37,894 nucleotides of DNA from JAGOUB01 sp964648045 (GTDB taxonomy: Bacteria > Patescibacteriota > Gracilibacteria > Peribacterales > Peribacteraceae), in assembly GCA_964648045.1 (NCBI GenBank), contig CAZYNU010000007.1, forward strand, positions 1 to 37,894. Reading direction: 5' to 3'. Below the pieces are notes generated by a model. That model saw only the letters and a program-made list of their open reading frames with translations, did no database searches and was not told where the DNA came from. This document shows positions 7,767 through 16,427 of this stretch, piece by piece. The position numbers and the translations under genes were made by a program. The stretch's first letter is position 1. Every line of letters starts with the position of its first letter.

Positions 7767-8060
7767 TCAGCGTTTGCTGATGGCGACCAACTGGCAACCC
7801 GAGCCAACGGCAAAGAGCACAGCGGCGACGGCATAGCAGACGCTCGGGAGGGCGTAGCCCCAGGCCACCATCTCCAACGACTGGAGCAGGGCTAGCGCCT
7901 GGCCAAGGGTGTAGAGCGCAAAACACGTCACGAAGAACCCGGCAGCTATGCGCTCAAGCCGCTTTGTCTTGGCGGCAATCACCATCCAAGCGACGAGCGC
8001 AAGAATTAGGGCAAAGAGCACGACGCTGCTGGCAGCAATGAAGATTTGGTAGGGGGTCAT
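7767..8060 (-). CDS. Small three-helix membrane protein upstream of apbE
   Basis: A 97-aa hydrophobic protein with three predicted membrane segments (about residues 6-27, 37-57 and 66-88) and a basic loop KTKRLER between the first two. I do not recognise the family. A longer frame opens at a GTG (8099), but ATG 8060 is preferred because it begins at the natural N-terminus of the first helix and is preceded by the pyrimidine tract CTCCCCCCCCTTCCG seen before other starts here. It lies 19 bases upstream of apbE on the same strand, so it may serve the flavin module, although apbE also has its own -10 box. Confidence 0.65.
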   Translation of the reverse strand: MTPYQIFIAASSVVLFALILALVAWMVIAAKTKRLERIAAGFFVTCFALYTLGQALALLQSLEMVAWGYALPSVCYAVAAVLFAVGSGCQLVAISKR

Positions 8061-8107
8061 CGGAAGGGGGGGGAGACGCGGGAACCGTAGCAGAATCACT
8101 CAGAACG

Positions 8108-8133
8108 AAAAAACCGGGGCGCGAGGCCCCGGT
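8108..8133 (-). terminator. Rho-independent terminator of the pyk-eno unit
   Basis: A perfect 8-bp stem ACCGGGGC/GCCCCGGT with a 5-base loop is followed on the minus strand by six Ts, 26 bases after the eno stop. Confidence 0.9.
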
Positions 8134-8159
8134 CTTCTCGTGTTGAGTCGAAGGATGTC

Positions 8160-9431
8160 TTAGGCCTTGAACGGACTCTGGTACACGGCCTTGGCCCCCA
8201 GCTCCTCCTCGATGCGCAGCAGCTCATTGTACTTGGCGATGCGGTCGGTGCGGGAGAGCGATCCGGTCTTGATCTGGCCGCAGACGAGGCCCACGGCGAG
8301 GTTAGAGATGAAGACGTCCTCGGTCTCGCCCGAGCGGTGCGAGGCGATGGCGGTCCAGCCGGCCTTCTGGGCCATCTGGATAGTGTCGACAGTCTCGGAA
8401 ACCGAGCCGATCTGGTTGACCTTGATGAGCACGGAGTTGGCGGCCTTCTGCTCGATGGCCTGCTTCACGCGCGTGACGTTGGTGACAAGGAGGTCGTCGC
8501 CGACGATCTGGATCTTCGAACCAAGCTTCTCGACCATCATCGAGAAGCCGGCCCAGTCATCCTCGGCGTGGCTGTCTTCGATGGAGACGATCGGATACTT
8601 GGCGCAGAGAGCCTCATACTTGGCCACGAGCTGCTCGGACGAGAGCTCCTCGCCGTCGATGTGGTACTTGCCGTCTTTGTAGAACTCGGAGGCAGCGGCG
8701 TCGATGGCGAGACCCATCTTGCCGGTGTAGCCAGCCTTCTCAATGGCCTTCACAAGCGTGCCGAAGGCGTCGTCGCTATTCGTCAATTTGGGAGCGAAGC
8801 CACCTTCATCACCCACGGCCGTGACGTGTCCGGCCTCCTTGAGGATGGACTTAAGAGCGTGGAAAGTCTCGGCACCGGCGCGAAGAGCGTCGGAGAAATT
8901 CGCGAAGCCGGTGGGGACGATCATGCACTCCTGAAAGGAGAGGCCGCTGTCGGCGTGAGCACCACCGTTGATGACGTTCATCAGCGGGACGGGCAGCTTC
9001 ACGGCGCCCTCGACGCCGTACTGCTTGGCGAGCGAGGCGTAGAGCGGGAGCTTCTCGGAGACGGCGCGGGCGCGGCAGACGGCCATGGAAACGCCGAGGA
9101 TGGCGTTGGCGCCGAGCGTGGCCTTGTTGGGCGTGCCGTCGAGGGCGTTGAGGGCCGCATCGATAGCGCGCTGGTCGGCGACGTCCATGCCGATAACCTT
9201 GGCGGCGATCGTCTTGTTGACGTTCTCGACGGCCTTCCAGACGGACTTGCCGAGGTAGTTCTTCTTGTCGCCGTCGCGGAGCTCAAGAGCCTCGTGCGAA
9301 CCGGTGGAGGCGCCGGACGGGACGGCAGCGCGGCCGAAGGAACCGTCATCGAGCCAGAGGTCGACTTCGACCGTGGGGTTGCCGCGGGAGTCGAGGATCT
9401 GGCGGGCCTTGAGAGATTTGATCGTGGGCAT
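8160..9431 (-). CDS. eno: Enolase
   Basis: A 423-aa glycolytic enzyme converting 2-phosphoglycerate to phosphoenolpyruvate with Mg2+. It has full family length and all landmarks: ARQILDSRGNPTVEV at the start, SGASTGSHEALELRD, GGAHADSGLSFQE, GDEGGFAP, SIEDSHAEDDW, GDDLLVTN, LIKVNQIGSVSET (catalytic Lys) and SHRSGETED. It lies 32 bases downstream of pyk on the same strand, so the last two steps of glycolysis are probably co-transcribed. The start is preceded by the pyrimidine tract CCCTCCCCTTCCC with no Shine-Dalgarno. Confidence 0.98.
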   Translation of the reverse strand: MPTIKSLKARQILDSRGNPTVEVDLWLDDGSFGRAAVPSGASTGSHEALELRDGDKKNYLGKSVWKAVENVNKTIAAKVIGMDVADQRAIDAALNALDGTPNKATLGANAILGVSMAVCRARAVSEKLPLYASLAKQYGVEGAVKLPVPLMNVINGGAHADSGLSFQECMIVPTGFANFSDALRAGAETFHALKSILKEAGHVTAVGDEGGFAPKLTNSDDAFGTLVKAIEKAGYTGKMGLAIDAAASEFYKDGKYHIDGEELSSEQLVAKYEALCAKYPIVSIEDSHAEDDWAGFSMMVEKLGSKIQIVGDDLLVTNVTRVKQAIEQKAANSVLIKVNQIGSVSETVDTIQMAQKAGWTAIASHRSGETEDVFISNLAVGLVCGQIKTGSLSRTDRIAKYNELLRIEEELGAKAVYQSPFKA

Positions 9432-9463
9432 GGGAAGGGGAGGGTAAAAAGAGGTAAAGAAAA

Positions 9464-10819
9464 TTAGGCGATGGTAGAGAGAGTCACTTCGGCCTTCACG
9501 ACGACAACCTTGTCACCGGCAGCCAGGAGACCCTTCTTCTTCAGCGCGGCCGAAGCGTCGACGCCCTCGCCCTCGAGCTTGAGGGGGTGTAGAGCGAAGA
9601 ACAGCTGGTGGCGGCGAAGAACATCGGCATTAGTGGCGCAGAGGTACACCGGGACATTCGGGCGCAGGCGGCTGATGGCGCGGGCCGTGGCGCCGGTCTT
9701 GGCGTAGACGACGATGGCCGTGGCCTTCTCGCCCTGAGCAAGCGCAACCGCGGCGGCGGCCTTCTGGTCGGCGCGTCCGTCGCTGGCAGCCTTGGGCATC
9801 GAGGGCTTCATGTGCTTCTCCGTCTCCTTGGCGATGCGGATCATCGTCTCAAGGGCGACGAAGGGATATTTGCCGGCGGCGGTCTCGCCCGAGAGCATCG
9901 TGCTGTCGACGCCCAGGTGTACAGCGTGGGCGACGTCGGTCACCTCGGCGCGGGTCGGCATAGGGTTCTTGATCATGCTCTCCAGCATCTGCGTGGCCAT
10001 GATGACGGGCTTGCCGGCCTTGCGGCAGCGAGCGGCGATATCGTCCTGCACGAACGGGAGCGTCTCGAGCGGGATCTCGGCGCCGAGGTCGCCGCGGGCG
10101 ATCATGATGCCGTCGGAGGCGGCAATGATCTCGTCGATGTTGTCGACGCCCACGCCGTTCTCGATTTTGGAGATAAGCTGAATGTCGGGGTGGCCGTGCT
10201 TCGTCACGAACTCGCGAACTTCGTTGACCTCGCTCGCCTTGCGGATGAACGACATGGCGATGTAGTCGAGCTTCAGTTTGCAACCCAGCTCAATATCGGA
10301 CCAGTCCTTCTCGGCAAGGGAGGGAAGCGTCACGTCGGCGCCGGGCAAGTTGATGTGGCGGCGCGAGCCGATGGCGTACGTGCCTTGCGACTTGGCGACC
10401 ACGCGGTCCTCCTCGATCTTCACGATGTCCATCATCAGCTCGCCGCTGTCGATCAGGATGAAGCGGGCGTCCTTGGCGTCCTTCCAGAACTCGGGGTAGT
10501 TCACCTTGATGACCGGGAACTCGTCGCTGTCCTTGGAGAAGGAGAAGACGACGGTGTCGCCGGCGTTCACCTGGAGCGGCTCGGGACGGTCGCCGGTGCG
10601 GATCTCGGCGCCCTTGGTGTCGAGCAGCAGACCGACGTTGAAGCCGCCTTCGGCATTCACCTTGCGGATCGACTCGACGACGGCGCTGTGAGTCTCTTGC
10701 GTGCCGTGCGAGAAATTCATGCGGGCGATGCTCATGCCGCGCTCGGCGAGCTTGCGGATGCCCTCCTCGTTATTGGAAGCGGGTCCGAGGGTGCAGATAG
10801 TCTTCGTGAGGCGGAGCAT
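9464..10819 (-). CDS. pyk: Pyruvate kinase
   Basis: A 451-aa enzyme making pyruvate and ATP from phosphoenolpyruvate and ADP. The N-terminal TKTICTLGPAS, MNFSHG, the K+/substrate region LDTKGAEIRTG, LISKIENGVGVDNID, MIARGDLGAEIP, MATQMLESM and MLSGETAAGKYP are all present. The C-terminal allosteric-type domain ends at VTLSTIA. The frame is open further upstream, but family homology begins at MLRLTKTICTLG, so ATG 10819 is chosen. Before it lies CCTCCTTTTTC, the complement of a Shine-Dalgarno. It precedes eno in the same unit. Without other substrate-level steps in view, this is the main visible ATP source. Confidence 0.97.
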   Translation of the reverse strand: MLRLTKTICTLGPASNNEEGIRKLAERGMSIARMNFSHGTQETHSAVVESIRKVNAEGGFNVGLLLDTKGAEIRTGDRPEPLQVNAGDTVVFSFSKDSDEFPVIKVNYPEFWKDAKDARFILIDSGELMMDIVKIEEDRVVAKSQGTYAIGSRRHINLPGADVTLPSLAEKDWSDIELGCKLKLDYIAMSFIRKASEVNEVREFVTKHGHPDIQLISKIENGVGVDNIDEIIAASDGIMIARGDLGAEIPLETLPFVQDDIAARCRKAGKPVIMATQMLESMIKNPMPTRAEVTDVAHAVHLGVDSTMLSGETAAGKYPFVALETMIRIAKETEKHMKPSMPKAASDGRADQKAAAAVALAQGEKATAIVVYAKTGATARAISRLRPNVPVYLCATNADVLRRHQLFFALHPLKLEGEGVDASAALKKKGLLAAGDKVVVVKAEVTLSTIA

Positions 10820-10914
10820 GAAAAAGGAGGAAAATTGTGCGCGAGCACTATTCCTCAACGGCTGGAATTTGCAAGGGCAAAATGGCATTCCTCGCCATAA
10901 AACGACTCGCCACG

Positions 10915-10938
10915 AAAAAGCCGCCCTGGTCGGACGGC
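10915..10938 (-). terminator. Rho-independent terminator after the guanylate-kinase-like pair
   Basis: On the minus strand GCCGTCC, loop GACCA, GGGCGGC (one G-U pair) and five Ts follow the stop at 10963. This separates the NTPase pair from pyk. Confidence 0.82.
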
Positions 10939-10962
10939 CTTTCGCCTCAGCATGGAGAGGGA

Positions 10963-11898
10963 TCAGTCCTTGCTAAAAAGTCCGCGCACTTGCTCAAGCA
11001 CCTTCTCGCGGTACTTACCGTCGCGGATCGGCTCTTTAGAAAGGAATGTGTCATCGAGCACGATGATGTGGTCGACGGGCGATTCACCAGAACCGACGTG
11101 GCGGATATCCTCGGCGTAGAGCTTGGCAGTGGGGGCGGCATATTTCTTGGCGCTTTCGCCAGTCACACCGGCGAAGCCGGCCAGATACTGCTCCAGCGCC
11201 GTCACGGCACGTTGCAGCTCGTCGGCGTCCTTAGCGTCGCGCACGGCATAGAAGAGTGCGACCATTTCCGCGTCGGTCAGGTCCTCGGGAGAGGCGACAA
11301 GATCGGCGCCGAGCATGTCGACGAGGATCGTCTGGGCGTCACCTTCGAGAACACGCTTCTTCACCTCGATCGGATCCTCGGTGCCGCGGCCGCCCAGGCG
11401 GGCGAAGCGGTAGTCACGGTCGGAAGCCAAGAAAAGTGAGTACAGCTCACCGTCGATGCGCTCCGACAGCTCACGAATGTGGTGGAGGCTCGGCTCGCCC
11501 ACGAGCATGTCGGTGCCCTCCGGCGCGCGCAGATCGTCGGCATGGTAGCCGTACTGAGCACCGTTGTTGGAGAGAACGTACTTACCGATCATGCGCGGGT
11601 CATCGAACGCCTCCGCCGGCAGACCGGACTTCTTAAAGCGGTCATCGGCGCCGCGGTTGGGGCGGGTCGTCGACTTGCGGGCCACGCCCACGTTGAGGGG
11701 GCGGCCGAGGCCAAGCTGCTCGCCGACTTCGGCGCGATTGCCGACGTCTTCAACAATGTTGATGGCCACGGATTTGCCGTTGCCGGGAGGGCCCATAATG
11801 CCAAGAATCGGCGTCTCAATGACGATTCGCTCGAGAACATCAGCCTCTGCTCGCTGGGCGACGTCAGCCTCTGCTACATGAAGAATCTCGGGGGACAT
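10963..11898 (-). CDS. Guanylate-kinase-like P-loop NTPase, paralog 2
   Basis: A 311-aa protein. A 40-residue N-terminal extension precedes the P-loop GPPGNGKS. It then shows ARKSTTRPNRGADDR (guanylate-kinase-like nucleotide-binding Arg cluster), a YVLSNNGAQYGY segment corresponding to the GMP-binding loop, and LGGRGTEDPIEVKKRVLEGD like the lid of guanylate kinases. The C-terminal third carries LYAEDIRHV and LDDTFLSKEP.DGKYRE, shared only with its neighbour. It lies 24 bases downstream of paralog 1 and ends at a terminator. It may be a nucleotide kinase or a regulatory NTPase; the true substrate is unknown. The start is preceded by CCTTCCCTATCTTTCCT. Confidence 0.8.
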   Translation of the reverse strand: MSPEILHVAEADVAQRAEADVLERIVIETPILGIMGPPGNGKSVAINIVEDVGNRAEVGEQLGLGRPLNVGVARKSTTRPNRGADDRFKKSGLPAEAFDDPRMIGKYVLSNNGAQYGYHADDLRAPEGTDMLVGEPSLHHIRELSERIDGELYSLFLASDRDYRFARLGGRGTEDPIEVKKRVLEGDAQTILVDMLGADLVASPEDLTDAEMVALFYAVRDAKDADELQRAVTALEQYLAGFAGVTGESAKKYAAPTAKLYAEDIRHVGSGESPVDHIIVLDDTFLSKEPIRDGKYREKVLEQVRGLFSKD

Positions 11899-11922
11899 AG
11901 GAAAGATAGGGAAGGTAACAAG

Positions 11923-12783
11923 TTAGGCAGCAGCCTGGAGGCCGCGAACGAGTTGGGCCAAGATCTCCTCGCGATATTTACCCTCGTTCTTAGGATCCTT
12001 GGACAGGTAGGAGTCGTCGAGTGAGATAACGTGTTCGATGGCCTTCTGGCCGCCGTGCACGTGGCGGATGTCATGGGCAAAAAGCTTAGCCGTCGACTCG
12101 CCATACTTCTTGGCCGCCTCGGCGTCGCCGCCGGCGTAATCGGCCAGGTACTTGGCCAGGTGGCCCACGGCGAGGTCGTCGTCGGAATCTTGAATCTTCG
12201 TGAAGATCTCGACCATCAGCGGATCGGTGAGCATATCGGCTCCAGCAGCGATCTCGGCGCCGAGCATGGAGGCGATGATGATCTGAGCGTCACCCTCGAG
12301 CACGCGCTTGCGTACCTCCACCGGATCCTCAGTACCGCGGCCGCTGAGGCGGGCCAAGCGATACTCGCGCGAGGCGGCGAGGAAAATGGTAAAGAGGCGG
12401 CCGCCGAGGTGCAGCTTCACGGCCTCGATGTGGTGCAAGCTGGGCTCGGCGATGAGCACGTCCACGCCCTCAGCCTTGAGGGCCGACTCGCGGTAGGCGT
12501 ACTTGGCGCCGTTGTTGGAGAGGGTATAGACGCCGATCATCTCCGGCTTGTCGAACTCCGCCTCGTCGACACCCGATTCCTTCAAGCGATCATCGGCGCC
12601 GCGGCTAGGACGCGAGGTGGACTTGCGGGCCACACCTACGCTCAGCGGACGGCCGAGGCCGAGCATATCGCCGGCGGCCTTGCGGTTGGCTTCAAATTCG
12701 ACGATCTCCATGGCCACGGTCTTACCGGTGCCGGGAGGGCCCATGAATCCGAGGACCAACGGTTCTTGTGTGGTGGGGGACAT
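11923..12783 (-). CDS. Guanylate-kinase-like P-loop NTPase, paralog 1
   Basis: A 286-aa protein with P-loop GPPGTGKT near residue 15, then ARKSTSRPSRGADDR, YTLSNNGAKYAY, VLIAEPSLHHIEAVK, LSGRGTEDPVEVRKRVLEGD, and a C-terminal LFAHDIRHVHGG and LDDSYLSKDP.NEGKYRE. The order of motifs follows guanylate kinase, but the protein is about 80 residues longer and lacks the classical GPSGAGKST loop. It is clearly a tandem duplicate of the next gene, with near-identical motifs along the whole length. Starting upstream of 12783 would add a non-conserved hydrophobic stretch, so MSPTTQ is used. Function unknown. Confidence 0.8.
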   Translation of the reverse strand: MSPTTQEPLVLGFMGPPGTGKTVAMEIVEFEANRKAAGDMLGLGRPLSVGVARKSTSRPSRGADDRLKESGVDEAEFDKPEMIGVYTLSNNGAKYAYRESALKAEGVDVLIAEPSLHHIEAVKLHLGGRLFTIFLAASREYRLARLSGRGTEDPVEVRKRVLEGDAQIIIASMLGAEIAAGADMLTDPLMVEIFTKIQDSDDDLAVGHLAKYLADYAGGDAEAAKKYGESTAKLFAHDIRHVHGGQKAIEHVISLDDSYLSKDPKNEGKYREEILAQLVRGLQAAA

Positions 12784-12896
12784 ACCATGAAGGTGGGACA
12801 GAAATAGAAAGAGACAGGGAAGAATTCCGACGATACATACTGATGTCCACAATTCTGGTCAAGGGTGCCGGAAAACAAAACCAGCCATCGGGGATC

Positions 12897-12927
12897 AAAA
12901 AAAGGCCCTCCCCGGTGTGGGGAGGGC
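12897..12927 (-). terminator. Rho-independent terminator of the phosphoesterase gene
   Basis: A perfect 9-bp stem GCCCTCCCC/GGGGAGGGC with loop ACACC is followed by a run of Ts on the minus strand. It resembles the terminator at 26705-26736. Confidence 0.92.
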
Positions 12928-12955
12928 GGGACGAGGGTTGTCGAAAGCTGCGATC

Positions 12956-13501
12956 TCAGGTCAATTCGACGAACTCCACGAGATGGGTGGCCGGGTCGTA
13001 GATCGCGAAGGAGGATTGCCCCTTCAGGTCGTAGACCTCACCGGGGTTCAGGCAGATGGCCTGGCCGAACATGTCGAGGCGACGCTGGTGGCTGTGCCCC
13101 GAGACGACCAGGTCGTAATCCCCGGTCCGCGCGAGAGCCTGGCCGTAGAACCAGTAGTGGGTCATCGCGATGGTCCGCTTGGCATCGCCGTCGCCGAGCA
13201 TCTGGAAGTGGGCGAACTCGCCGTGGATTACCAGCGTGCCGGGCTGACTATCGGCGAGCTGCTGGATCTTCCAGCGATCGCCGTCGCCGTTGCCGAAGAC
13301 GGCGTGGATGATCCCGGGAAACTTGAGCATTTCGCCCGCCGGGATCGGCGAGCAGAAGTCTCCGGCGAACAGCAGGGTGTCGATCTGGCGCTCGGTCGCG
13401 GTCTGCAGGACCTTGCGCAAGCGCGGCAGGGCGTCGTGGACATCGGAGAAGATGCCGATCTTGCCGTGTGGCAGGTCGATCAGGGGGTGTTCGGTGAACA
13501 T
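12956..13501 (-). CDS. Calcineurin-like metallophosphoesterase (YfcE/MJ0936-like)
   Basis: A 181-aa metallophosphoesterase with all five metal-site blocks: GIFSDVHD, FAGDFCSP, VFGNGDGDR, MTHYWFYG and SGHSHQRR. The small size and order match YfcE/MJ0936-type phosphodiesterases, two-metal enzymes of uncertain natural substrate. The gene is a self-contained unit with a consensus TTGACA/TATAAA promoter, a leader of about 56 bases, a purine GAGG site 6 bases before ATG, and a strong terminator. This architecture differs from nearly all neighbours and suggests separate acquisition. Confidence 0.9.
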   Translation of the reverse strand: MFTEHPLIDLPHGKIGIFSDVHDALPRLRKVLQTATERQIDTLLFAGDFCSPIPAGEMLKFPGIIHAVFGNGDGDRWKIQQLADSQPGTLVIHGEFAHFQMLGDGDAKRTIAMTHYWFYGQALARTGDYDLVVSGHSHQRRLDMFGQAICLNPGEVYDLKGQSSFAIYDPATHLVEFVELT

Positions 13502-13563
13502 GGAATACCTCGTCGGGTTGAAGGAGCGTCCCGCGGAGTGCGGGTGGTTTCAGAATTGGCGTA

Positions 13564-13591
13564 TTTATACATATTTTATGATTTATGTCAA
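13564..13591 (-). promoter_or_regulatory. Consensus sigma-70 promoter (TTGACA-N16-TATAAA)
   Basis: On the minus strand TTGACA (13591-13586) and TATAAA (13569-13564) are separated by 16 bases in an AT-rich patch. It drives the phosphoesterase gene; transcription should start near 13557. Confidence 0.85.
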
Positions 13592-13610
13592 AGTCACTGA
13601 CCGGACAATA

Positions 13611-13650
13611 AATGCGCCGACCCTGCGGTTTTAGGCAGGACCGGCGCATT
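13611..13650. repeat. Long inverted repeat upstream of the phosphoesterase promoter
   Basis: AATGCGCCG (13611-13619) pairs perfectly with CGGCGCATT (13642-13650). An inner CCTGC/GCAGG stem follows across a 2x2 internal loop, with an 8-base loop GGTTTTAG. On the minus strand it is followed by TATTG rather than a full T-run. It could be a terminator, an operator or an RNA hairpin. Confidence 0.75.
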
Positions 13651-13894
13651 CTGTGTGACGTACTCCGAAGGGGGACGCCTCCCAGAGCCCCCCTTCACGT
13701 GCAGGTCGGTATCAACGTCGATGGATCTGCCGTATGCTGGCAATATCCAGTGAGAAAGAAGCTTTTTATCGTTCTGCAGTGAGAACTGCGGCCATCCTAC
13801 GACCTCATCGTTAAGAGGGGATTAAGGACGAGGCGACCACGACCCACCCAGGAGGGGGAGTCAATATCATGTTGCGTTCGGCTGGGGGGTTCCC

Positions 13895-13900
13895 TACACT
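13895..13900 (+). promoter_or_regulatory. -10 box of rplU (TACACT)
   Basis: TACACT ends 20 bases before ATG 13921 and lies downstream of an alternative ATG at 13869, favouring the shorter start. Confidence 0.5.
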
Positions 13901-13920
13901 CCTGCGGCACCCAAGCCCTA

Positions 13921-14234
13921 TGTTCGCCATCGTCTCCATCGCCGGTTTCCAGGAAAAGGTCGCCCTCGGCGACGTCCTTAAAGTGCCCCTCTTGGACACT
14001 GAAAAGGGTAAGACGGTAACGTTCGACCAAGTTCTTCTGCTCGCAGACGGCGAGAAAGTGACGTTCGGCGCCCCCACGGTGGCCGGAGCCACCATCGAGG
14101 CTGAGGTTGTCGATCACGGCCGCGGCGACAAGATCCGCGTCTTTAAGTTTAAGCGCCGCAAGCGCTACCAGCGCACGAAGGGCCACCGCCAGGACTTCAC
14201 CGAAATCAAGATCACGAAGGTGAGCGCGGCCTAA
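13921..14234 (+). CDS. rplU: 50S ribosomal protein L21
   Basis: A 104-aa ribosomal protein of the large subunit that binds 23S rRNA. The start MFAIVSIAGFQEKVALGD matches the usual MFAVIxxGGKQYKVxxGD, and KVTFGAP, EAEVVDHGRGDKIRVFKFKRRKRYQRTKGHRQ and the terminal ITKV are typical. An in-frame ATG at 13869 has a purine run GGAGGGGG upstream, but it would add 17 residues absent from the family. The usual partner rpmA (L27) does not follow; the gene is alone and convergent with the ATPase operon. Confidence 0.94.
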
Positions 14235-14292
14235 TCGGCACACTCGTAGAAAGTGGCCTTGTCCACTGCGGATGCTTTGCTGTGCTAAGCGA

Positions 14293-14967
14293 TTATTGTC
14301 GGTACACCGGTGCTCGCTCGGGCAGCGTCCCGGCGGCGGCCGCCTCTTCACGTTGGATGCTCGCCTTAATGCGCATGGTGGCAATGATGGCGGCACGCTC
14401 GGACTCATCAAGGCGCATCTTGATGTATTTCACTGTCTCGCGAAGATTGGGAATCATCGTGTGCTCAAGGGCATTCACGCGACGTCGCGTGATCTCCAAC
14501 TCAATCGCCACCGCCTCGGCCTGCTTTTCGAGCTGCGCCAGGCGTACGAGCATATCGAACAGGCGATCAAACTCATCCACCGCCCGATCGAGCAGTAGGT
14601 TCGTTTGGGCATACCCATAAGACCGCACCTGCCCAGCACGCTGAAGGGTGAACGATGGAATTTTGACGCTCATGACGCTCTTGGTCTGCACGAGTAACTC
14701 GATGCTGGCCTGCGGACTGGAGAGAGCATTATCCACCTCAGCCTCGGAAAGCCAGGCGGATGCTGTAAAAAAACTGGAAAACGCTCCGCGCAATTCCCGC
14801 TCCGCCTGCAAGCGCAGGTTCTTCGCATCGTGAATGATCGCCATAAACGTCTGCATCAAACCGTCCTGCTTATCCTTCAGGAGCTTATGCCCGCGAACCG
14901 CCGCCGTGGTGCGGCGCTTCAGGTCCATGAGGGCCATGCGGGTGGGATTGACGTTGAGAAGCGTCAT
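14293..14967 (-). CDS. atpD: V-type ATP synthase subunit D
   Basis: A 224-aa central-stalk rotor subunit that transmits rotation between the catalytic A3B3 head and the membrane ring. It begins LNVNPTRMALMDLKRR, the family N-terminus, and forms long helices at both ends with the typical RRVNALEHTMIPN segment near residue 165. The C-terminus is rich in Ala/Arg. It is the last gene of the operon, 8 bases after atpB. A weak hairpin AGTGG/CCACT followed by TTTCT near 14250-14265 may end the transcript. Confidence 0.95.
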   Translation of the reverse strand: MTLLNVNPTRMALMDLKRRTTAAVRGHKLLKDKQDGLMQTFMAIIHDAKNLRLQAERELRGAFSSFFTASAWLSEAEVDNALSSPQASIELLVQTKSVMSVKIPSFTLQRAGQVRSYGYAQTNLLLDRAVDEFDRLFDMLVRLAQLEKQAEAVAIELEITRRRVNALEHTMIPNLRETVKYIKMRLDESERAAIIATMRIKASIQREEAAAAGTLPERAPVYRQ

Positions 14968-14975
14968 GGCAGCGA

Positions 14976-16400
<1,425 letters not shown>

Positions 16401-16427
16401 GATCGAGAGGGAAGGTGAGGTGGAGTG

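Larger units (their letters stand above)
13502..13920. other. Non-coding spacer of about 420 bases between phosphoesterase and rplU
   Basis: It holds the phosphoesterase promoter and leader (13502-13591), a long inverted repeat (13611-13650), a small GCAGT-GAGA-ACTGC hairpin (about 13776-13789), and the rplU -10 box TACACT (13895-13900). Nothing convincing is seen in 13652-13860: no coding frame, and no match to an RNA family I can name. Confidence 0.7.

Noticed and set aside
8061..8099. GTG start at 8099 for the small membrane protein
   Set aside because: It adds a non-hydrophobic Pro/Arg-rich extension, and the pyrimidine tract typical of starts lies before ATG 8060.
8337..9467. A 376-residue open frame on the plus strand
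   Set aside because: Antisense shadow of eno with low-complexity composition and no motif.
9608..10900. A 430-residue open frame on the plus strand
   Set aside because: It lies opposite pyk; its Gly/His/Asp/Val-rich translation is a mirror of a GC-rich gene, and pyk is unmistakable.
13869..13920. ATG 13869 with GGAGGGGG upstream as the rplU start
   Set aside because: L21 proteins begin at MFA/MYA, and the -10 box lies downstream of this ATG.
14235..14292. A strong terminator between rplU and the ATPase operon
   Set aside because: Only a 5-bp AGTGG/CCACT hairpin with TTTCT is visible on the minus strand, too weak to list as a terminator.
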